From: Actinomycetota bacterium
Lineage (GTDB): Bacteria; Actinomycetota; Humimicrobiia; Humimicrobiales; Humimicrobiaceae
Length of the DNA stretch: 8,904 nucleotides
Assembly (NCBI GenBank): GCA_023379515.1
Contig: JAMCQQ010000052.1
Coordinates: forward strand, 1 to 8,904
Direction of reading: 5' to 3'
The translations under genes and the position numbers were made by a program. How positions within the stretch are numbered: the stretch's first letter is position 1; each line of letters begins with the position of its first letter. Shown here in pieces: positions 6,170 to 8,904 of the stretch. The notes beneath the pieces are model-generated. The model was not told where the DNA came from, did no database searches, and saw nothing but the letters and a program-made list of their open reading frames with translations.

Positions 6170-6867
6170 TTTTGGCTGCAGGGTTTGGAACCCGGATGAA
6201 AAAAGCTTTTCCGTTTACTTTAAAACCATTACTGCCAATCAAAGGAAAACCATTAATTCAAGATCAGATTGAACATTTAAAAAGGTTCAGGATTAAAAAT
6301 TTTTATATAAACCTTCATCATCGGCCAGAAAAAATAACAAACTTTTTGGGTAAAGGAGATAACTTAGAAGTAAAAATTAATTATAGTTTTGAAGAAGAAT
6401 TACTGGGGACATCAGGAGCGCTGAATAATTTTAAAAAATATTTAGATAAAACATTTGTAGTTATTTATGGTGACATTTTTACCAGAGTGAACTTTAATAA
6501 GTTCCTAAAATTTCACAAAAATAATAATTCACAAGTTTCTCTGCTAATTCATAAAACAGACCACCCGGAAGATAGCGACTTAGTAGAGATTGATAGTGTC
6601 AACCGGATTATAAATATTCATACTTCTCCTCATCCCCAACCAATCACGTATACAAATTTTTCCAGTGCCGCTATTTATATTATCGAACCTGAAGTTTTAC
6701 AATTTCTGCCCGTTGGGCCTTCTGATTTTATGGAAGATTTCTTCCCCATCCTTTTAAAAAAAGGCGTTAATATTTATGGTTATATTTCAAACGAATATTC
6801 AAAGGATATGGGTACGCCAAAAAGATATGAAGTAATCTTAACGGATATAAAAAAATTAAACCTCTAG
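6157..6867 (+). CDS. hddC: D-glycero-alpha-D-manno-heptose 1-phosphate guanylyltransferase (HddC-like)
   Basis: A 236-residue nucleotidyltransferase. LAAGFGTRM (6-14) is the nucleotide-binding signature, and LKPLLPI (22-28) has the conserved Lys23. ELLGTSGAL (81-89) is the typical substrate-side loop. YGDI (104-107) gives metal-binding Asp106, and DMGTPKRY (217-224) is the C-terminal motif with Asp217. As the last step it would join heptose 1-phosphate with GTP to give GDP-D-glycero-alpha-D-manno-heptose. The choice of GTP and heptose rests on the hddA-gmhA-gmhB context, because glucose-1-phosphate and mannose-1-phosphate nucleotidyltransferases share these motifs. It is the last gene of the operon. 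It ends 5 bases from the convergent methyltransferase gene, with no convincing terminator between them. Confidence 0.82.
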   Translation: MEAVILAAGFGTRMKKAFPFTLKPLLPIKGKPLIQDQIEHLKRFRIKNFYINLHHRPEKITNFLGKGDNLEVKINYSFEEELLGTSGALNNFKKYLDKTFVVIYGDIFTRVNFNKFLKFHKNNNSQVSLLIHKTDHPEDSDLVEIDSVNRIINIHTSPHPQPITYTNFSSAAIYIIEPEVLQFLPVGPSDFMEDFFPILLKKGVNIYGYISNEYSKDMGTPKRYEVILTDIKKLNL

Positions 6868-6872
6868 GTTAT

Positions 6873-7571
6873 TTACGATTTCTTTGAACTAAACTGCAAT
6901 TTAACAGCCGGCCCAGGAATAGCAACCACAATCATTTCCTTAGAAAACCCTGCCCGGAATGTTGCAGCGAGACGTTGGATCCAAAAGAATGGTTTAGCTA
7001 AAATCTTTTTGCCAATACTAGAGTGAATTAAACTACTATCCTGAATAAGCCAGTAGAACTCCTTCACTTTTAATCCACATTTTTCCATCAACCAATACAT
7101 ATTTTTACGGGAAAAAGTCATGGTGTGATCATCGTTTATTACTTCTTCTCCTAATATTAAAACTTCAATGAAAAAAGCTAACCCATATGCATGCGGTGTA
7201 GTCAAAATGAGTACCCCTTTTGGCGCTAAATGCTTTCTGACACAAGTAAGAAACGAACCCGGATCAACAAGGTGTTCAATTATATCTGATGCAACAATTA
7301 CATCAAATCCTTTTGGATATTTTTTTCGGATATCAAAATTTTGCGCGTCAGCTGCTATAATTTCCCATCCGTCTTTTTGAAGTTTTTTAACTATTGATTT
7401 TTCATAATCAAGACCGACAAGCTTAGCGGCGACTTTTTTCAATTGTCTGTGAAACCAATTAGATTTAGTGGTTGCCTCAAGCGTATGATTAATACATCCA
7501 ATATCTAATACCCGTTTGCCGCGGCATTGATTAAGAATAAAGTTAAATTTATCTGTACGGAAATTTTCCAT
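6873..7571 (-). CDS. Class I SAM-dependent methyltransferase
   Basis: A 232-residue protein counted from the ATG at 7571. It has a Rossmann methyltransferase core: VLDIGC (21-26) as motif I, GLDYE (53-57) with acidic Asp55 for the SAM ribose, SDIIEH (95-100) as the post-II motif, and LAPKGVLILTTPH (115-127) around strand 5. Motif I is unusual, since DIGCINH lacks the second and third glycines of DxGxGxG. The substrate is not predictable. By position, and by comparison with the methyltransferase genes next to the phosphoramidate genes in C. jejuni, a glycan or phosphoramidate O-methyltransferase is possible, but this is conjecture. The start is ambiguous: TTG at 7592 (239 residues) has AGAAG six bases upstream, whereas ATG 7571 has no clear Shine-Dalgarno. 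It converges on hddC. Confidence 0.8.
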   Translation of the reverse strand: MENFRTDKFNFILNQCRGKRVLDIGCINHTLEATTKSNWFHRQLKKVAAKLVGLDYEKSIVKKLQKDGWEIIAADAQNFDIRKKYPKGFDVIVASDIIEHLVDPGSFLTCVRKHLAPKGVLILTTPHAYGLAFFIEVLILGEEVINDDHTMTFSRKNMYWLMEKCGLKVKEFYWLIQDSSLIHSSIGKKILAKPFFWIQRLAATFRAGFSKEMIVVAIPGPAVKLQFSSKKS

Positions 7572-7670
7572 AATAACCCATTTCTTTTGCAATAAATTCT
7601 TCTATTTATATACAAAATCCTACGATATCATATCATAACAAACTACCCACTGGATGAATTAAAACCTACA

Positions 7671-7679
7671 TGCTATTAT
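7671..7679 (+). promoter_or_regulatory. Extended -10 promoter for the 7690 methyltransferase (near-leaderless)
   Basis: TGCTATTAT is an extended -10: TG, one base, then TATTAT with one mismatch to TATAAT. The -35 region 17 bases upstream (TGGATG, 7651-7656) is poor, which is common for extended -10 promoters. The ATG at 7690 is only 10 bases downstream of the -10 and has no Shine-Dalgarno, so the transcript would have almost no leader. Confidence 0.45.
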
Positions 7680-7689
7680 ATCCAGCAAT

Positions 7690-8304
7690 ATGTCAAAATA
7701 TTATGAAGATTACTGGAAGATCCTTCAAAATGAAAGATTAGGCGATTTCCACTACAAGTGGCCTGCCATAAAAAATTTAATTCCTACTACTTCTAATTTA
7801 AAAATTTTAGATTTTGGATGCGGAACAGGAGATATCCTTCAACAGGTAATAAAAATAAATCCAAAAGCAGAATATTTCGGAGTTGACGTTTCCTCTCTTG
7901 CTCTAAAAAAAGCACACAAACGTTTTTCCAAAGTTAAGTTTTATCATGCTGAAGATGGCGATAAATTACCTTTAAAAAGCTCATCTATTGATTTTATATT
8001 GGCATTGGATGTATTAGAGCATGTCTACAATACCGAAAGAACAATAAAAGAATTATACCGGATATTAAAACCTGGAGGTCAAATATTAGTTAGTACACCA
8101 TATCATGGATTTATAAAAAATTTAATATTAATAACTCTCTTTTTTGAAGAATATTTTGATCCAAGAGGTGCACATATACGTCATTACTCTAAAAAGAGCT
8201 TAACTACACAATTAAAGGATGTTGGATTCTCAATTTTAAAATGTAATTATTTCGGCAGGTTTTACCCGGTATCCCGTGCAATGTATGTATTGGCCCAAAA
8301 ATGA
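7690..8304 (+). CDS. Class I SAM-dependent methyltransferase (Methyltransf_11-like)
   Basis: A 204-residue protein with a clear SAM-binding core. ILDFGCGTGD (39-48) is motif I, GVDVS (64-68) carries acidic Asp66, DVLEH (107-111) is the post-II motif, and RILKPGG (124-130) precedes strand 5. There is no membrane anchor; FIKNLILITLFF (141-152) is hydrophobic but too short and lies within the core. The acceptor is unknown. Such proteins next to glycosyltransferases often methylate sugars, lipid carriers or glycan phosphates. Its stop overlaps the start of the glycosyltransferase gene (ATGA at 8301-8304), so the two are probably co-translated and work on the same glycan. The ATG at 7690 is chosen from family length and the upstream promoter. 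Confidence 0.85.
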   Translation: MSKYYEDYWKILQNERLGDFHYKWPAIKNLIPTTSNLKILDFGCGTGDILQQVIKINPKAEYFGVDVSSLALKKAHKRFSKVKFYHAEDGDKLPLKSSSIDFILALDVLEHVYNTERTIKELYRILKPGGQILVSTPYHGFIKNLILITLFFEEYFDPRGAHIRHYSKKSLTTQLKDVGFSILKCNYFGRFYPVSRAMYVLAQK

Positions 8305-8904
8305 CTTACCGACAAAAAAATATAGGTAATACAAGACCCCTCATTACTGTACTAATGCCAGCATATAATATGGAGCACTTTATAGGCCAGGCAATAGCGA
8401 GCATTCTAAACCAAACATTTAAAGACTTCGAGCTTCTTATTATTGATGATTCCTCCACTGATAAAACACGCGACATTATTAAAACTTATTTGAAAAAAGA
8501 TAAACGTATTAAGCTAATAATAAATAAAAAAAACATAAAGCTTGCAAGCACTCTTAATAAAGGAATAAAAGAGGCTAAAGCAGAAATAATTGCCAGAATG
8601 GATCCGGATGATATTTCCAATCCTGATAGGTTAATAACGCAATTTAATTTCTTTAAGAAACATCCAAAAGTTGCTATTGTTGGAGCAAATATTCAAATTA
8701 TAAATACTGATGGTAAACCTATATCTACAAGGGAATATCCAACAACATCAGCCAAATTAAAAAAAATTATGTTCCGCTATTCGCCTTTTGCACATCCCGC
8801 AATAATGTTCCGCAAAAGCACATTCGAACAATTTGGATGTTTCTTAAAGAAATTAAATTGCGTTATTAACCTATCAGGATTGGAAATATCATCCGGATCC
8901 ATTC
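8301..8904 (+). CDS. Family-2 glycosyltransferase, 3'-truncated by the window end
   Basis: The frame opens at the ATG overlapping the methyltransferase stop (ATGA) and stays open to the last base, giving 201 codons. ITVLMPAYN (15-23) and NQTFKDFELLIIDDSSTDKT (37-56) form the GT2/GT-A nucleotide-sugar-binding half. RMDPDD (99-104) is the metal-binding acidic motif, followed by PDRL. AHPAIMFRKSTF (164-175) is a usual mid-domain block. It would transfer an activated sugar onto a growing surface glycan on the cytoplasmic face of the membrane; donor and acceptor are unknown. The last 25 or so residues do not continue with the usual GG-Y-D/E...EDYDLWLR pattern, so a frameshift near 8836-8870 or plain divergence is possible. 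Confidence 0.85.
   Translation, partial: MTYRQKNIGNTRPLITVLMPAYNMEHFIGQAIASILNQTFKDFELLIIDDSSTDKTRDIIKTYLKKDKRIKLIINKKNIKLASTLNKGIKEAKAEIIARMDPDDISNPDRLITQFNFFKKHPKVAIVGANIQIINTDGKPISTREYPTTSAKLKKIMFRYSPFAHPAIMFRKSTFEQFGCFLKKLNCVINLSGLEISSGSI

Noticed and set aside
6859..6870. Small inverted repeat AACCT-CT-AGGTT between hddC and the convergent methyltransferase, considered as a terminator
   Set aside because: A 5-base stem with a 2-base loop and no following T-run is too small to count.
7168..7380. 70-codon plus-strand frame inside the reverse-strand methyltransferase
   Set aside because: Antisense shadow; no domain, and it covers the methyltransferase core motifs on the other strand.
7627..7637. 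Tandem TATCAT/TATGAT units in the 7593-7689 intergenic region as a reverse-strand promoter or operator
   Set aside because: No -35 at suitable spacing on either strand, and short AT-rich repeats like this are expected by chance.

Overview
The window is AT-rich bacterial DNA (about one third G+C by eye) with tightly packed genes, 4-base ATGA overlaps and few good Shine-Dalgarno sites. Most of it encodes activated-sugar and surface-polysaccharide building blocks. TGA is used as a stop (2239, 3970, 5604, 8302) and tryptophan is TGG, so codes that read TGA as an amino acid (Mycoplasma, Gracilibacteria) are excluded. The overall style fits a candidate-phyla-radiation (Patescibacteria/Microgenomates-like) genome. 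That is an inference from style only; no taxonomic marker gene is present.

Layout. Positions 27-563 (+) hold an internal fragment of a large PEP-synthase-like enzyme, resembling the L-glutamine kinase family. Positions 544-1383 (-) encode a histidine phosphatase. From 1453 (+) a LicC/Cj1416-like cytidylyltransferase overlaps, by ATGA, a class-I glutamine-amidotransferase-fold hydrolase (2238-2942) like Cj1417. Positions 2992-6867 (+) form a compact operon: galE-like epimerase, hddA-like heptose-7-phosphate kinase, a gmhA-like SIS isomerase, gmhB-like heptose-bisphosphate phosphatase and hddC-like heptose-1-phosphate nucleotidyltransferase. Converging on it is a SAM methyltransferase (6873-7571, -). 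A second SAM methyltransferase (7690-8304, +) is coupled by ATGA to a family-2 glycosyltransferase (from 8301) that runs off the window.

How they work together. The five-gene operon would turn sedoheptulose 7-phosphate into GDP-D-glycero-alpha-D-manno-heptose and supply UDP-galactose. The fragment plus the 1453 and 2238 genes match three known steps of cytidine-diphosphoramidate synthesis in Campylobacter jejuni: glutamine kinase (Cj1418), phosphoglutamine cytidylyltransferase (Cj1416) and gamma-glutamyl-CDP-amidate hydrolase (Cj1417). In C. jejuni these make the O-methyl phosphoramidate capsule decoration, and its GDP-heptose genes (hddA-gmhA-hddC order) lie in the same capsule locus. The most notable reading is therefore a phosphoramidate-plus-heptose surface glycan locus in an unexpected bacterium, with the first enzyme apparently broken at this site.

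No tRNA, rRNA, CRISPR, IS element or long repeat was seen. No gene-free stretch exceeds 300 bases.
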